Below, in pieces: positions 52,725 to 61,906 of a stretch of 64,000 bases of DNA; the stretch's first letter is position 1; each line of letters begins with the position of its first letter. The notes below the pieces were generated by a model. That model ran no database searches. It was not told where the DNA came from and was given only the letters and a program-made list of their open reading frames with translations. Source of the DNA: Burkholderia sp. WSM2232 (GTDB lineage: Bacteria > Pseudomonadota > Gammaproteobacteria > Burkholderiales > Burkholderiaceae); contig NZ_AWZV01000003.1 in NCBI RefSeq assembly GCF_000472545.1, positions 254,608 to 318,607 of the forward strand, read 5' to 3'. The position numbers were made by a program, and so were the translations under genes.

Positions 52725-55031
52725 ATGAAAGAGAAGGACACGACAAAAGATTACCCATTTGCCTCCGGCGGCTGGGGATCATTGAGGGCAGTCACGACGA
52801 TCCTCGCGCAGGAGCATGTGGGCGTGAAGGACAGCGCGGCCCTCGCCAAACAGAACAAGCCCGACGGCTTCATGTGCGTGAGCTGTTCATGGGCCAAGCC
52901 AGCCGACCCCCATGTGTTCGAGTTTTGCGAGAGCGGTGCGAAGGCGACTGCGTGGGATCTCACGTCAAAGCGAATGACGCCCGAGTTCTTTCAACTGCAC
53001 ACGGTGACGGAACTGCTGTCATGGCACGATCACGACCTGGAGGAGGCAGGGCGTCTCACCGCGCCGTTGCGCTATGACCCGACGACCGACAAATACGTGC
53101 AGATCGGCTGGCAACAGGCATTCGACGAAATCGGCCGCGAGCTCAACCAGCTCGAGCCGGACAGCGTGGTGTTCTACGCGTCGGGCCGCGCCTCCCTCGA
53201 AACCTCATACATGTATCAGCTTTTCGCTCGCATGTACGGCACGAACAACTTGCCGGACAGCTCCAACATGTGTCACGAGAGCACGAGTGTAGGCCTGAAG
53301 GAAGCGATCGGGGTGGGTGTCGGCACCATTACGCTCGAAGACTTCGAGAAGACGGATCTGATGTTCTTCTTCGGGCAGAACGTCGGCACGAATAGTCCGC
53401 GCATGCTTCATCAGTTGCAGGACGCGCGCAAACGCGGCGTGCCGATCATCACATTCAACCCGCTTCGCGAACCGGGCCTCGTGCGCTTTGCCAATCCACA
53501 GTCGCCAGTGCAGATGCTCATGCCGGACAACACGCAGATCAGCACGCAATATCATCAGGTAAAGACAGGCGGCGATACGGCGGCAATTCTCGGCATCTGC
53601 AAGGCGGTGATTGCGGCGGACGATCTCGCCATCGAACAGGCGCGGCCCCGCGTAATCGACGTCGATTTCGTTCGGGAGCACACCACCGGCTATGAAGCAT
53701 TCGCGAACTATGCGCGCGAAGTACCGTGGGCGGAGATCGAGAAAGTGAGCGGCCTGCCGCGCGACGCGATGGAAGCCGCAGCCGCCGAGTACATCAAGGC
53801 CAATGCCGTGATGATCCATTACGGCATGGGCCTGACCCAGCACAGACTGGGCGTGCAGAACGTGCGCATGGTGTGCAACCTGCTGTTGCTGCGCGGCAAT
53901 ATCGGCAAACCCGGCGCCGGCCCTTCGCCCGTGCGCGGCCACTCGAATGTGCAGGGGCAGCGCACGGTGGGCATTACCGAGAAACCCGAACTTGCGCCGC
54001 TCGACAAGCTGGCGAGCCAGTTCTCGTTTGAACCGCCGCGCAAGAAAGGCCTGAATACGGTAGAGGCATTCGAGGCAATGCTCAAGGGCGAGATCAAGGG
54101 GGTGTTCAATCTGGGCGGCAATCTTGTGCGTTCCGTGCCGGACCGGTTGCGGATCGAGCCGGCCTGGCGCGCTTTACGGCTGAACGTGAACGTTGCGACG
54201 AAGCTCAACCGCAGCCATCTCGTTCACGGCGAGGTCTCGTACATTCTGCCGTGTTTGAGCCGCATTGAAATAGACCGGCAGGCCAGCGGCGAGCAGGCGG
54301 TCTCGATGGAAGACAGCACCTCCTGCATGCATGGCTCGCGCGGCGTGGCCGAGCCCGCCAGTGAGAATATTCGCTCAGAGCCTTACATCATCGCCGGTAT
54401 TGCGAAGGCGACGCTAGGTAGCCGCTTCAATGTGGATTGGGACGGGTGGCGAGATGACTACTCGGTAGTGCGGGATGAAATCGCGAAGACGTACCCGGAG
54501 ATCTTCCACGACTTCAACCAGCGTATGTGGACGCCAGGCGGCTTTCACAAGCCATTGCCGGCCCGTGAGCGGCAATGGAAAACGAAGAGCGGCAAGGCGG
54601 AGTTCATGGTGCCGAAGGCGCTGGGCGAAGATCCCGATATGCCCGAGCGCGGAGCAGACGCGCTGCGGCTCATGACACTGCGCTCCGACAGCCAGTTCAA
54701 TACGACCATCTACGGACTGGACGACCGTTTTCGCGGCGTCAAAGGCAGCCGCATGATTGTGCTGATGAATAAGGACGATATGGCGGCCAACGGTCTTTCC
54801 GAAGGAGACAGGATCGGCCTGCAAACGATTTCCGACGACGGCTTCGAGCGGCGCGTAACCGGCCTGACCGTGAAGGCATACGACATTCCTGCTGGGTGTA
54901 TCGGAGGTTATTACCCTGAATGCAACCCGCTTTTGCCGCTTTGGCATTACGCAGAAGAGAGCAAAGTGCCCGGCGCCAAATCGATCCCGGTGAGGATTGT
55001 CGACAAGCCGGGCGCGTCCGCCTCTGCGTGA
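52725..55031 (+). CDS. Molybdopterin oxidoreductase, FdhF/YdeP type
   Basis: 768 residues, bis-MGD molybdoenzyme. The N-terminus has CVSCSWAKP and FEFCESG, a Cys-x2-Cys...Cys pattern that may hold an Fe-S cluster as in YdeP relatives. Then LDSVVFYASGRASLETSYMYQLFAR, NLPDSSNMCHESTSVGL (active-site Cys/Ser region), FFGQNVGTNSPRML, RGNIGKPGAGPSPVRGHSNVQGQRT and a C-terminal molybdopterin dinucleotide-binding domain (LMTLRSDSQFNTTIYGLDDRF). YdeP is linked to acid resistance in Escherichia coli; formate oxidation is not proven for this branch. GGGAGA before the ATG at 52725. Stands alone. Confidence 0.9.
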   Translation: MKEKDTTKDYPFASGGWGSLRAVTTILAQEHVGVKDSAALAKQNKPDGFMCVSCSWAKPADPHVFEFCESGAKATAWDLTSKRMTPEFFQLHTVTELLSWHDHDLEEAGRLTAPLRYDPTTDKYVQIGWQQAFDEIGRELNQLEPDSVVFYASGRASLETSYMYQLFARMYGTNNLPDSSNMCHESTSVGLKEAIGVGVGTITLEDFEKTDLMFFFGQNVGTNSPRMLHQLQDARKRGVPIITFNPLREPGLVRFANPQSPVQMLMPDNTQISTQYHQVKTGGDTAAILGICKAVIAADDLAIEQARPRVIDVDFVREHTTGYEAFANYAREVPWAEIEKVSGLPRDAMEAAAAEYIKANAVMIHYGMGLTQHRLGVQNVRMVCNLLLLRGNIGKPGAGPSPVRGHSNVQGQRTVGITEKPELAPLDKLASQFSFEPPRKKGLNTVEAFEAMLKGEIKGVFNLGGNLVRSVPDRLRIEPAWRALRLNVNVATKLNRSHLVHGEVSYILPCLSRIEIDRQASGEQAVSMEDSTSCMHGSRGVAEPASENIRSEPYIIAGIAKATLGSRFNVDWDGWRDDYSVVRDEIAKTYPEIFHDFNQRMWTPGGFHKPLPARERQWKTKSGKAEFMVPKALGEDPDMPERGADALRLMTLRSDSQFNTTIYGLDDRFRGVKGSRMIVLMNKDDMAANGLSEGDRIGLQTISDDGFERRVTGLTVKAYDIPAGCIGGYYPECNPLLPLWHYAEESKVPGAKSIPVRIVDKPGASASA

Positions 55032-55038
55032 GCGGGAC

Positions 55039-55065
55039 GCCGGGCCGATCAGCAAATGGCCCGGC
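55039..55065. terminator. Stem-loop between convergent genes
   Basis: 8-bp perfect stem GCCGGGCC / GGCCCGGC (55039-55046, 55058-55065) with an 11-nt loop between the fdhF-like stop and the hemerythrin gene stop. No T run on either strand, so a weak or Rho-assisted terminator at most. Confidence 0.4.
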
Positions 55066-55095
55066 AAACCCGCTTTCATGCGCAATGGTTGCCGG

Positions 55096-55683
55096 TTAGT
55101 CGGCGTAGCGCGTTCTGCGCGTTTTCGGCAGACAATGAGTCGCGCCGATCACGAGCAGCGAGCCGAGCAGGAAAGTAGCAATCGGAAAAGTGCCTGCGGT
55201 GTTCACGGCAATTTCGCGCGGACGTTCGCCGAGAAGCTGAAGTCTGCGGCGGGTCATCTTCGCACCTAGCGAACGCAGCTCGTTTTTCAATGCGCGCTCG
55301 GCGGTGGGCAGCAGCACCGTTTCCTCGTCGGCCACATGGTGCATGACTTCGCGCATCAGTTGCTGGAACAGGCCGTCGAACGCAGCGTCTTCCGGGCCGC
55401 TCGCGCGCAGCTTCGCAATGGTGGCGCGCATTTCGTCGTGTTCGGGCCGGCTCTTTTCGAGCGTCTGATCGTCGCTGAGTACGCCGCTCAGTGCCGGATA
55501 AAAGATCTCTTCTTCGAGTTGCGCATGTATTTCAAGCGCGGCGCACACGGAATTGACAATGGCGCGCTTGCGCCACCACGGACTGTCCGCGTGATAGCGA
55601 TGAAATGCGGTGAGTACATGCATATGATCGAGGCGGATCATCGCGGTGATGGTCGGGGACATCGAGGAATTGCTATCGGGCAT
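55096..55683 (-). CDS. Hemerythrin HHE domain protein with C-terminal membrane helix
   Basis: 195 residues. MHVLTAFHRYHADSPWW, EIHAQLEEEIFYPAL, RPEHDEMRATIAKL and MHHVADEETVLLPTAERAL provide the His/Glu ligands of a di-iron HHE domain. The C-terminal segment (AGTFPIATFLLGSLLVIGA) is one membrane helix, so the domain is anchored at the inner membrane, unlike the soluble hemerythrin at 45.0-45.5 kb. TGGAGA sets the start. Function is probably oxygen, NO or iron-related sensing or protection. Confidence 0.85.
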   Translation of the reverse strand: MPDSNSSMSPTITAMIRLDHMHVLTAFHRYHADSPWWRKRAIVNSVCAALEIHAQLEEEIFYPALSGVLSDDQTLEKSRPEHDEMRATIAKLRASGPEDAAFDGLFQQLMREVMHHVADEETVLLPTAERALKNELRSLGAKMTRRRLQLLGERPREIAVNTAGTFPIATFLLGSLLVIGATHCLPKTRRTRYAD

Positions 55684-55808
55684 GGCAGTTCTCCAGAATG
55701 ACGTGGCGCCAGGCGTCGGTATTGGGGGTTGTCGGCATGCGTAAGCTCGGCATGCGGGCGCTCGCGGATGCGCCACCTCCCGCATTCCGCATTCCTGCAA
55801 TGCCTCGG

Positions 55809-57857
55809 CTAGTCAGGAATTTTTTCTATGTCGCGCAGCCAGACGGTTGCCTCGCTGTCACTCGGCGCGCGCCAGTCGCCGCGCGGCGACAGGGAGCCGC
55901 CCGAGCCCACCTTCGGCGCATTGGGAATGCAGGAGCGCTTGAACTGGCTAGTGTGGAAAAAGCGCTCGGCAAAGATCGTCAGATTGCGTTTGATGTCGGC
56001 GAGCGTGTATTCGTTGCGCGTGACATTCCGGCCTGCTGGCCAGACGCCACGCTCGCGGTCAGCCCAGGCACTATGTGCAAGAAACGCAACCTTCGACGGC
56101 GTAAAACCAAAGCGCAACAGGTAATACAGATTGAAGTCCTGCAATTCGTACGGCCCGATAATGCTTTCCGTTTTCTGGTCGATCACTTTCTCGACTTTCC
56201 CCGGTACCAGTTCCGGGCTGATTTCGGTTGCAAGAATCTGCTCCAGCACGCGCGAACCCGCCTCGCCCACCTGGCCTGATTCCGCGACCCAGCGGACCAG
56301 ATGCGTGATCAGCGTCTTCGGCACGCTCGCATTGACGCTGTAATGCGACATGTGATCGCCGACACCATAGGTACACCAGCCGAGAGCGAGTTCGCTGAGA
56401 TCGCCCGTGCCGATCACGATGGCCTGATGAAAATTGGCGAGCCTGAAAAGATGGCTGGTGCGCTCGCCTGCCTGAACGTTCTCGAATGTAACGTCATACT
56501 GCTTTTCGCCTTCTGCGAAGGGGTGATGCAAGTCTTTCAGCATTTGCATGCAGCTTGGACGGATGTCGATTTCCTCCATCGAACAGCCCACCGCCTGCAT
56601 CAGATCTTTCGCTTGCTGGAGCGTACGGTTGCTGGTTGCAAAGCCCGGCATCGTGTAGCCGAGAATATTCGAGCGCGGCAGCTTCAGGCGGTCCATCGCT
56701 TTGGCGCACACGAGCAGGGCCTGAGTGGAATCGAGCCCGCCTGAAACGCCGATCACCACTTTCGAGATCTTTGCGGCGCCGAGCCGCTGCAAAAGCCCCT
56801 GCACCTGAATGTTATAGACCTCGGCGCAGCGTTCATCGCGCGTGGCCGGATTGGACGGCACGTAGGGGAAGCGGTTCACCGCACGCATGAGCGGAAGATG
56901 CTGCGCGGCAGGCATCGAAGCGGGCACACTAATTACCTGGAACTTGGCCACTTCCTGTGCGTGGCGGCGCGTGGATTGGCCGAACGTGGTCTGTCGCATC
57001 CGCTCACGCGAGAGCCGCTCGAGGTCGACGTCGCCATAAATGATGTGCGACGTATCGAGGAATCGCCCGGATTCCGCGAGCATTTCGCCGTTTTCGTAGA
57101 TCAGCGCCTGGCCGTCCCATGCGAGATCGGTCGAGGATTCGCCGCGGCCCGCCGACGAATACAGATACGCGGACAGGCAACGCGCGGATTGCTGGCCCAC
57201 CAGTTGATGCCGGTAGCCCGACTTGCCGATCACGATATTCGACGCCGAAAGGTTCACCAGTACCGTTGCGCCCGCTAGCGCGGCAAACGACGAAGGCGGG
57301 ACCGGAACCCACACGTCCTCGCATATCTCAATGTGAAAACGGAAAAGCGGCGCTTCTGGAACTTCGAAGAGCAGGGCCGCACTGAAAGGCACTTGCTGGC
57401 CGCACAATGTCACCTGGCTGCAGGAGGCGTTCTCTGCCGCGCTGAATTGCCGGGCTTCGTAGAACTCGCCATAGTTGGGCAAATAGCTCTTGGGCACGAC
57501 CCCGCACAACTTGCCGTTCGAAATGACGAGTGCGCAATTGAAAAGCTTATGCTCGATCGCGAGCGGTGCGCCGATCACAAGTATCGCGGGAATATTGGTG
57601 GACGCCGCAACGATGTCCGCGATTGCGGCCGTGCAAGCATCGAGCAGGGTGCGCTGATGGAACAGGTCATCGCAGGTGTAGGCCGATATCCCCAGCTCTG
57701 GAAATACCACGAGCGCGGCCCCCTGTTGCGCGGCTTCCTGCGCGAGGCACAGCGTTTCTTGCGCATTGAATTGCGGATCGGCGACGCGGCACACGGGAAC
57801 GGCAACCGCGACGCGTGCGAAATCGTGGCTGTACAGATTGAAAAAAGATCGCGTCAT
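55809..57857 (-). CDS. nadE: Glutamine-dependent NAD+ synthetase
   Basis: 682 residues. N-terminal nitrilase-type glutaminase with the Glu54 (FPELG), Lys123 (VPKSYLP), Cys179 (EICEDVW) triad, and C-terminal synthetase domain with P-loop SGGLDS at 372-377. Converts nicotinic acid adenine dinucleotide to NAD, using glutamine as ammonia source. Length matches the long two-domain NadE. It overlaps pncC by 4 nt (ATGA), so the two are coupled. Confidence 0.95.
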   Translation of the reverse strand: MTRSFFNLYSHDFARVAVAVPVCRVADPQFNAQETLCLAQEAAQQGAALVVFPELGISAYTCDDLFHQRTLLDACTAAIADIVAASTNIPAILVIGAPLAIEHKLFNCALVISNGKLCGVVPKSYLPNYGEFYEARQFSAAENASCSQVTLCGQQVPFSAALLFEVPEAPLFRFHIEICEDVWVPVPPSSFAALAGATVLVNLSASNIVIGKSGYRHQLVGQQSARCLSAYLYSSAGRGESSTDLAWDGQALIYENGEMLAESGRFLDTSHIIYGDVDLERLSRERMRQTTFGQSTRRHAQEVAKFQVISVPASMPAAQHLPLMRAVNRFPYVPSNPATRDERCAEVYNIQVQGLLQRLGAAKISKVVIGVSGGLDSTQALLVCAKAMDRLKLPRSNILGYTMPGFATSNRTLQQAKDLMQAVGCSMEEIDIRPSCMQMLKDLHHPFAEGEKQYDVTFENVQAGERTSHLFRLANFHQAIVIGTGDLSELALGWCTYGVGDHMSHYSVNASVPKTLITHLVRWVAESGQVGEAGSRVLEQILATEISPELVPGKVEKVIDQKTESIIGPYELQDFNLYYLLRFGFTPSKVAFLAHSAWADRERGVWPAGRNVTRNEYTLADIKRNLTIFAERFFHTSQFKRSCIPNAPKVGSGGSLSPRGDWRAPSDSEATVWLRDIEKIPD

Positions 57858-58369
57858 GGTGTGCGGCGCCTCGCGTTGGGCAACTCGTTGAAATAATGTT
57901 CGATGCGTGATAGCGCATAGAGCGCCGCGTTCTGCCTGATGGTGGTGCGGTCGCCGCCGAACACGCGCGTCTCGCTGAACATGTACTCGCCGTCGCGGCG
58001 TTTATAGCGCCATGCGAAACATTGGGTGCCCGGCGCGAGGTCTTCGCCCGCGGGCGGTGGCCCAGCAATGCCGGTATTCGCCACCGCAATATGCGCCGAG
58101 CACGCTTCGAGCGCAAGTACGCCGGTGGCCATTTCGCGGGCCACCTCCTCGCTCGTCAGCCCATACTCTTCGATGGTCTTGGCCTGCACGTTGAGCACGC
58201 CGCATTTCCCCGAAGGCGAATACACGACAAGGCCCACGTCGAGGCAGGCGCCGCTACCCGGCACGTCGGCGATCAGCGATGCGATGAGGCCGCCGGTGCA
58301 TGATTCGGCGGTGGCGATCACAAGACCGCGCGACGACAGGAATCCAACCACGCTGCGGGGAATGTTCAT
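57854..58369 (-). CDS. pncC: Nicotinamide mononucleotide deamidase, CinA-C family
   Basis: 171-residue CinA C-terminal-type protein: [21 protein letters not shown] with the catalytic Ser region, [30 protein letters not shown] and TGIAGP. PncC deamidates NMN to nicotinic acid mononucleotide, returning it to the NAD path; NadE then acts two steps later. The ATGA overlap with nadE supports a joint NAD-recycling role. First gene of the operon; transcription starts somewhere in 58370-58700. Confidence 0.92.
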   Translation of the reverse strand: MNIPRSVVGFLSSRGLVIATAESCTGGLIASLIADVPGSGACLDVGLVVYSPSGKCGVLNVQAKTIEEYGLTSEEVAREMATGVLALEACSAHIAVANTGIAGPPPAGEDLAPGTQCFAWRYKRRDGEYMFSETRVFGGDRTTIRQNAALYALSRIEHYFNELPNARRRTP

Positions 58370-58399
58370 TTTTCCGTCCTCGTTTCTTCAAGGTGGACA

Positions 58400-58551
58400 T
58401 GCGCTTCTCTGTAAGCGAAGCAAGTGGGATACCCGTTGCGCGCACAGCTTCATGCAACGGCACGATCATTGCTCGATCTACACGTCCCTTGACTGGGGCG
58501 CCATGGTTGTTTGTTCGTTCGGCCCGCCGCAGACCGGCGGGCCTTTTTTTT
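58400..58551 (+). ncRNA. Candidate small RNA ending at an orphan terminator
   Basis: No plus-strand gene ends here, yet a strong intrinsic terminator closes at 58551. Upstream, CGCTT/AAGCG (58402-58406, 58413-58417) and CGTTGC/GCAACG (58434-58439, 58454-58459) can form two further hairpins. Together this looks like a structured small RNA of roughly 100-150 nt. The 5' end is a guess, no clear promoter is visible and I do not recognise a known RNA family. Confidence 0.4.
58521..58551 (+). terminator. Orphan intrinsic terminator
   Basis: 8-bp stem GGCCCGCC / GGCGGGCC (58521-58528, 58536-58543), 7-nt loop and eight T residues at 58544-58551. It works only on the plus strand, where no annotated gene precedes it. 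Confidence 0.85.
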
Positions 58552-58620
58552 GGCGGCGTTCAGGCAGGGGCGGAGCGTCAGCGTGATCGGTACAGCGATT
58601 GCTGTTTCCTCTGTGGCATG

Positions 58621-58670
58621 CAACGGGATGCAACGGCATGAAGCGGCACGCAGCGGCACGAAGCGGCATG
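58621..58670 (+). repeat. Five tandem imperfect 10-bp units upstream of the GNAT gene
   Basis: Units CAACGGGATG, CAACGGCATG, AAGCGGCACG, CAGCGGCACG and AAGCGGCATG follow head to tail, ending 31 nt before the GNAT start. The variable spacing could change by slippage and so affect expression; this is only a possibility. Confidence 0.75.
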
Positions 58671-58701
58671 CGATCACATGCGACGGAAGGAGGCGACGCC
58701 C

Positions 58702-59211
58702 ATGATGTTTCCCACAATCGTAATTAATCGCGAGGCTCCGTCCTCGACCGATGCGCTCACGCTGCTCGACGAACTGAGCGCCACGCTTGCACTGTTTACC
58801 GGGGACGGAGGGCAAAGCCGCTTCTCGATTCACGATGTGGTGCTGGAGCGCTCGCGATTTCTGGTGGCGAGAAGCGATTGCGCGACGCCGCTTGGCTGCG
58901 GCGCATTCCGGCCGCTAGGCGAGCATATTGCCGAGCTCAAGCGCCTGTATGCGCGTCAAGGCGCGGATGGCGTAGGCGCCGCAATCCTCGCGCGGCTCGA
59001 GAAAGAAGCGGCGGAACTGGGCTACCAGGCGTTGTGGCTCGGCACTCACATGAACAATCGCCGCGCTATCGAGTTCTACGAAAAGCATGGCTTCCATCGC
59101 ATTGCTCCGTATGGACCGTATGTGAGCAAGACCGACGCTTGCTGTTATGAAAAGCGCCTCGACGGGCAGGCGCCCGACAATCAGCGCAGGGAAACCATGC
59201 GCGATGCCTGA
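58702..59211 (+). CDS. GNAT-family N-acetyltransferase
   Basis: 169 residues. VARSDCATPLGCGAFRPL, HIAELKRLYAR (beta4), GVGAAILARLEKEAAELGYQALWLGTHMNNRRAIEFYEKHGFHRI carry the acetyl-CoA-binding and beta-bulge motifs of GNAT enzymes; the conserved R/Q-x-x-G-x-G/A loop reads RQGADGVG, with an extra residue pattern typical of YsnE/PatZ-like small members. Substrate unknown. AAGGAGG 8 nt before the ATG at 58702 decides the start over an ATG 24 nt upstream. Confidence 0.88.
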   Translation: MMFPTIVINREAPSSTDALTLLDELSATLALFTGDGGQSRFSIHDVVLERSRFLVARSDCATPLGCGAFRPLGEHIAELKRLYARQGADGVGAAILARLEKEAAELGYQALWLGTHMNNRRAIEFYEKHGFHRIAPYGPYVSKTDACCYEKRLDGQAPDNQRRETMRDA

Positions 59212-59271
59212 CGCATCGCCGCGCCCGCGTATCGCGGTTGCATTGCATGGTGCTGCACTGCGCGAGCCGCG

Positions 59272-60564
59272 CTATTTGTGCAGCTTTTGCCGCAACGACT
59301 GCACATCGTTCGCGGTAATGGGACGCGCGTCGTTGCCCCACGAAGCGCGAATCCATGACAGCACATTTGCCATTTGCGCATTCGTGAGCGTTTGAGCGAA
59401 GCCGGGCATGGCCTGGCGCGGCGGCCCGCTGATGGTCGCGGGACTATTGCCGCCTTCCACCATCAGGCGGATCAGCGAGGTGGTGTCTTCCGTCAGTACG
59501 GACGGATTGCCTGCCAGCCGCGGAAACACATTCGGCACGCCAGTACCCTCGACACCGTGACATTGTGCGCAGAACGAACTATAGACTCGGGCGCCCACGG
59601 ACTGCGGCGCATCGACACGATTGCCGTTACGGGACGGCAGATCCGGCTGCGCATGCGGCTCATAGCGCCCCGAGGGTTTTTGCGCGGGCAGTGACTTCAG
59701 ATAATGCGCCATGGCGAGCGCATCTTCGTCGCTCAGATACTGACTGCTGTCTTCCACCTGTTCGACCATCGAGCCGAAGGCGGCAAGGCCCGCGCCGTGG
59801 CCGGTCTTGAGAAACGCGGCGAGATCCTTTTCGCTAATGCGCCCGAGCCCCGAGCCCGGATCGCCGGTCAGATTCGGCGCGAACCAGTTGTCGTTGACGC
59901 CGCCCGTCAGATATGTCGACGAAGTTTCGTCGTAGCCTCGCTCCTGGAAGCCCGGGCCGCGCGGTGTGTGGCAGGCACCGCAGTGACCGGGGCCCTGAAC
60001 CAGAAACGCACCGCGATTCCATTGCGCATCGCGACCGGGCTTCGGTCGATACGGTTCTTGCGGCGCAAACGCCTGCTGCCAGAAATACAGCAGCCAGCGC
60101 TGATTGAAGGGAAAGGGGATTTTGCTGGGCGGGGCTGGTTCCGGCACGGGCTTCACCGCGTGCATGAAATAGGCGTAGAGCGCGCGCATGTCGTCATCGG
60201 ACATTTTGGAGAACGACGCATACGGCATGGCCGGATAAAGCCGCTTGTTGCCAGGCGAGACGCCTTCGCGCACGGAGCGCGCGAACTCTTCATAGCTGAA
60301 TGCGCCGATGCCATAGCGGCTGTCGGGCGAGATGTTGCTGCTCATGATGGTGCCGAAGGGCGACGTGAGTCCGAGGCCGCCCCCGTACGCCTGCTCACCG
60401 ACGGCCGTGTGGCATCCCGCGCAATCGGACGCTTTCGCGAGATAGTCGCCGCGCGCCACCAGCGCGGCTTGTGCGTCCGGCTGCTGGGGGCGCGCAGAAC
60501 GCGCCGGCAAGATGCAGAGCATTGCGGCAGCGACCAGCGCGGTGCGTTTCAAACGCGACGTCAT
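59272..60564 (-). CDS. Tri-haem cytochrome c (alcohol dehydrogenase-type subunit)
   Basis: 430 residues with a Sec signal (ALVAAAMLCILPARSARP). Three haem c sites: CAGCH (48-52), CGACH (195-199) and CAQCH (331-335), with Met ligands in the usual spots (YPAMPY, AMPGFAQTL). The layout matches the cytochrome c subunit of membrane alcohol/gluconate dehydrogenases and of cytochrome-oxidase-linked chains. Here it is the last gene of the oxidase operon (ATGA overlap with the CtaG-like gene), so it probably feeds electrons from periplasmic dehydrogenases to this oxidase. Confidence 0.9.
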   Translation of the reverse strand: MTSRLKRTALVAAAMLCILPARSARPQQPDAQAALVARGDYLAKASDCAGCHTAVGEQAYGGGLGLTSPFGTIMSSNISPDSRYGIGAFSYEEFARSVREGVSPGNKRLYPAMPYASFSKMSDDDMRALYAYFMHAVKPVPEPAPPSKIPFPFNQRWLLYFWQQAFAPQEPYRPKPGRDAQWNRGAFLVQGPGHCGACHTPRGPGFQERGYDETSSTYLTGGVNDNWFAPNLTGDPGSGLGRISEKDLAAFLKTGHGAGLAAFGSMVEQVEDSSQYLSDEDALAMAHYLKSLPAQKPSGRYEPHAQPDLPSRNGNRVDAPQSVGARVYSSFCAQCHGVEGTGVPNVFPRLAGNPSVLTEDTTSLIRLMVEGGNSPATISGPPRQAMPGFAQTLTNAQMANVLSWIRASWGNDARPITANDVQSLRQKLHK

Positions 60565-61565
60565 GAGCGGCTGTCCCGGCGCACGGCGAGGGCGTTGGGC
60601 ATAAGCGTCGCTGGCGCGCGGTGCATCAGCCAGCGTGCGCCGGTGGCGAGCGCCGCGACCAGATACGCCAGGCCACCGGGCACCCACATCACGAGTCCGC
60701 CCAGTTGCTGATCCTGTAACGGATCGAAACCGAGTGCCGCCGTAGGCTCGATATACGCGGGATACCAGAGGCCCGGCGCGAGCGTGAGCAATGCGCCCAG
60801 CGCGCCGGTGTGCACCATCGTCGTGAAGAGCGACAGCATGGCGTAGCCGCTTTGCTCGCGCTGCGCAGTTTCGCCGAACACGGTCCACCAGAACACTAGC
60901 GCGCTCAGCAGAAAGCTCGCGTGCTGAAGCGTATGGATGCTGGACGATGCGAGCGCCGCCTCGAAAAGACGCGGCATATGCCAGGCCCACAGCGCGGCTG
61001 CATGCAGCAGCCAGGCGACGGCCGGCGCGCACAGCGTGCGCCACAGTCCGCGCAGGGCCGGAGTGCGGACCGCCGCGGCGATTCTGTGACGCAGCGCGGG
61101 CGGAAAGGCCCACAGCCATACGCCGAGCGGCCTGCTGAGCACGAGTAGTGGCGCGGCGACGATCATCATTAATTCGTGCTGAACCATATGCGCGGAAAAG
61201 AGCGCAGCGCTCAGTGCATCGAGCGGCGAAGCGAGCGCGATGACGAGCGTGAGCCACCCGAGCCCGAACGCCCCGAGCTGTCGCACGCGAATGCGGCGAC
61301 CGCGTCTGCTGCGCGCGCGCAGGTGCCGGTAGCCTGCCGCATACAAAGCGAGACTCGCCATCAGCAAGGCGATCACCCAAGGTTCGAAGGTCCAGCGCAG
61401 CACGGGCGGTGCACTGCGTTCAGCGCTACTGAGCACATGCGCTTGCACGTTGCCGCAAGCGCAGGCCACGTACGCGATACACGCCACGTACGCAACACGC
61501 CCAACACGCGCCACATGCGCCACAGCCGCGGCACGTGCAGGCAGACGGTATCCTGTTCTTTTCAT
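60561..61565 (-). CDS. CtaG-like (caa3_CtaG) cytochrome oxidase assembly membrane protein
   Basis: 334 residues, about seven membrane helices. FSAHMVQHELMMIVAAPLLVLSRPLG, LWAWHMPRLFEAAL, HTLQHASFLLSALVFWWTVF and a His-rich pattern match the caa3_CtaG family needed to make the oxidase. The family is unrelated to the Cox11-type CtaG. N-terminal signal-like Ala/Val/Arg-rich segment. Start 61565 gives an ATGA overlap with the small protein upstream; ATGs at 61574 and 61589 are also in frame and could be used. Confidence 0.85.
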   Translation of the reverse strand: MKRTGYRLPARAAAVAHVARVGRVAYVACIAYVACACGNVQAHVLSSAERSAPPVLRWTFEPWVIALLMASLALYAAGYRHLRARSRRGRRIRVRQLGAFGLGWLTLVIALASPLDALSAALFSAHMVQHELMMIVAAPLLVLSRPLGVWLWAFPPALRHRIAAAVRTPALRGLWRTLCAPAVAWLLHAAALWAWHMPRLFEAALASSSIHTLQHASFLLSALVFWWTVFGETAQREQSGYAMLSLFTTMVHTGALGALLTLAPGLWYPAYIEPTAALGFDPLQDQQLGGLVMWVPGGLAYLVAALATGARWLMHRAPATLMPNALAVRRDSRS

Positions 61566-61894
61566 TGCACGCATGGAGAAATGAGCCATTGCGGTATCCA
61601 CATCGCGACGAGCGCGAGCGTCGAGATCATGCCGACCCATGTGGCCGCGCAGGCAAGCATTGCGGGCCGCGCGGGCAGTGCGGGCGCGCTCGCCGGAGCG
61701 ATCATGCCCGCCTCGCGCCAGCGGTGCCATGCCAGCAGCGTGGCGACAAGCGAAAAAAGCAGCGCCGTGCCAGTCACGCTGCCGAGCGGCAACGCCGTTC
61801 GCCACGCGCATGAGGGCGTGACGAGCGCGTAGTCAGCGCTCAGCGCGCCGAGTACCGCGCACGGTGCACCAAGAAGCGCAAGCCAGGTTCGCAT
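61562..61894 (-). CDS. Small membrane protein of the oxidase operon
   Basis: 110 residues with three membrane helices (WLALLGAPCAVLGALSADYALV, VTGTALLFSLVATLLAWHRW, PAMLACAATWVGMISTLALVAM). No known domain. GGAGG before the ATG and ATGA overlap at the end show it is translated with the oxidase. Similar small proteins often lie between subunit III and CtaG in this operon type. Function unknown. Confidence 0.78.
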   Translation of the reverse strand: MRTWLALLGAPCAVLGALSADYALVTPSCAWRTALPLGSVTGTALLFSLVATLLAWHRWREAGMIAPASAPALPARPAMLACAATWVGMISTLALVAMWIPQWLISPCVQ

Positions 61895-61906
61895 CGCAAA
61901 CCTCCA

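Larger units (their letters stand above)
58370..58701. other. Intergenic region between pncC and the GNAT gene
   Basis: 332 bp between divergent genes without a supported ORF. It contains two hairpins, a plus-strand intrinsic terminator and a tandem 10-bp repeat, annotated separately. It must also hold the pncC-nadE promoter. Confidence 0.6.

Noticed and set aside
58489..58517. Promoter TTGACT-N17 upstream of the orphan terminator
   Set aside because: The -10 position reads TGTTCG, a poor match, and would start the RNA only at the terminator stem.
60565..61380. Long in-frame upstream extension of the tri-haem cytochrome gene
   Set aside because: Extension is Arg-rich and overlaps the CtaG-like gene; the ATG at 60564 gives a proper signal peptide.
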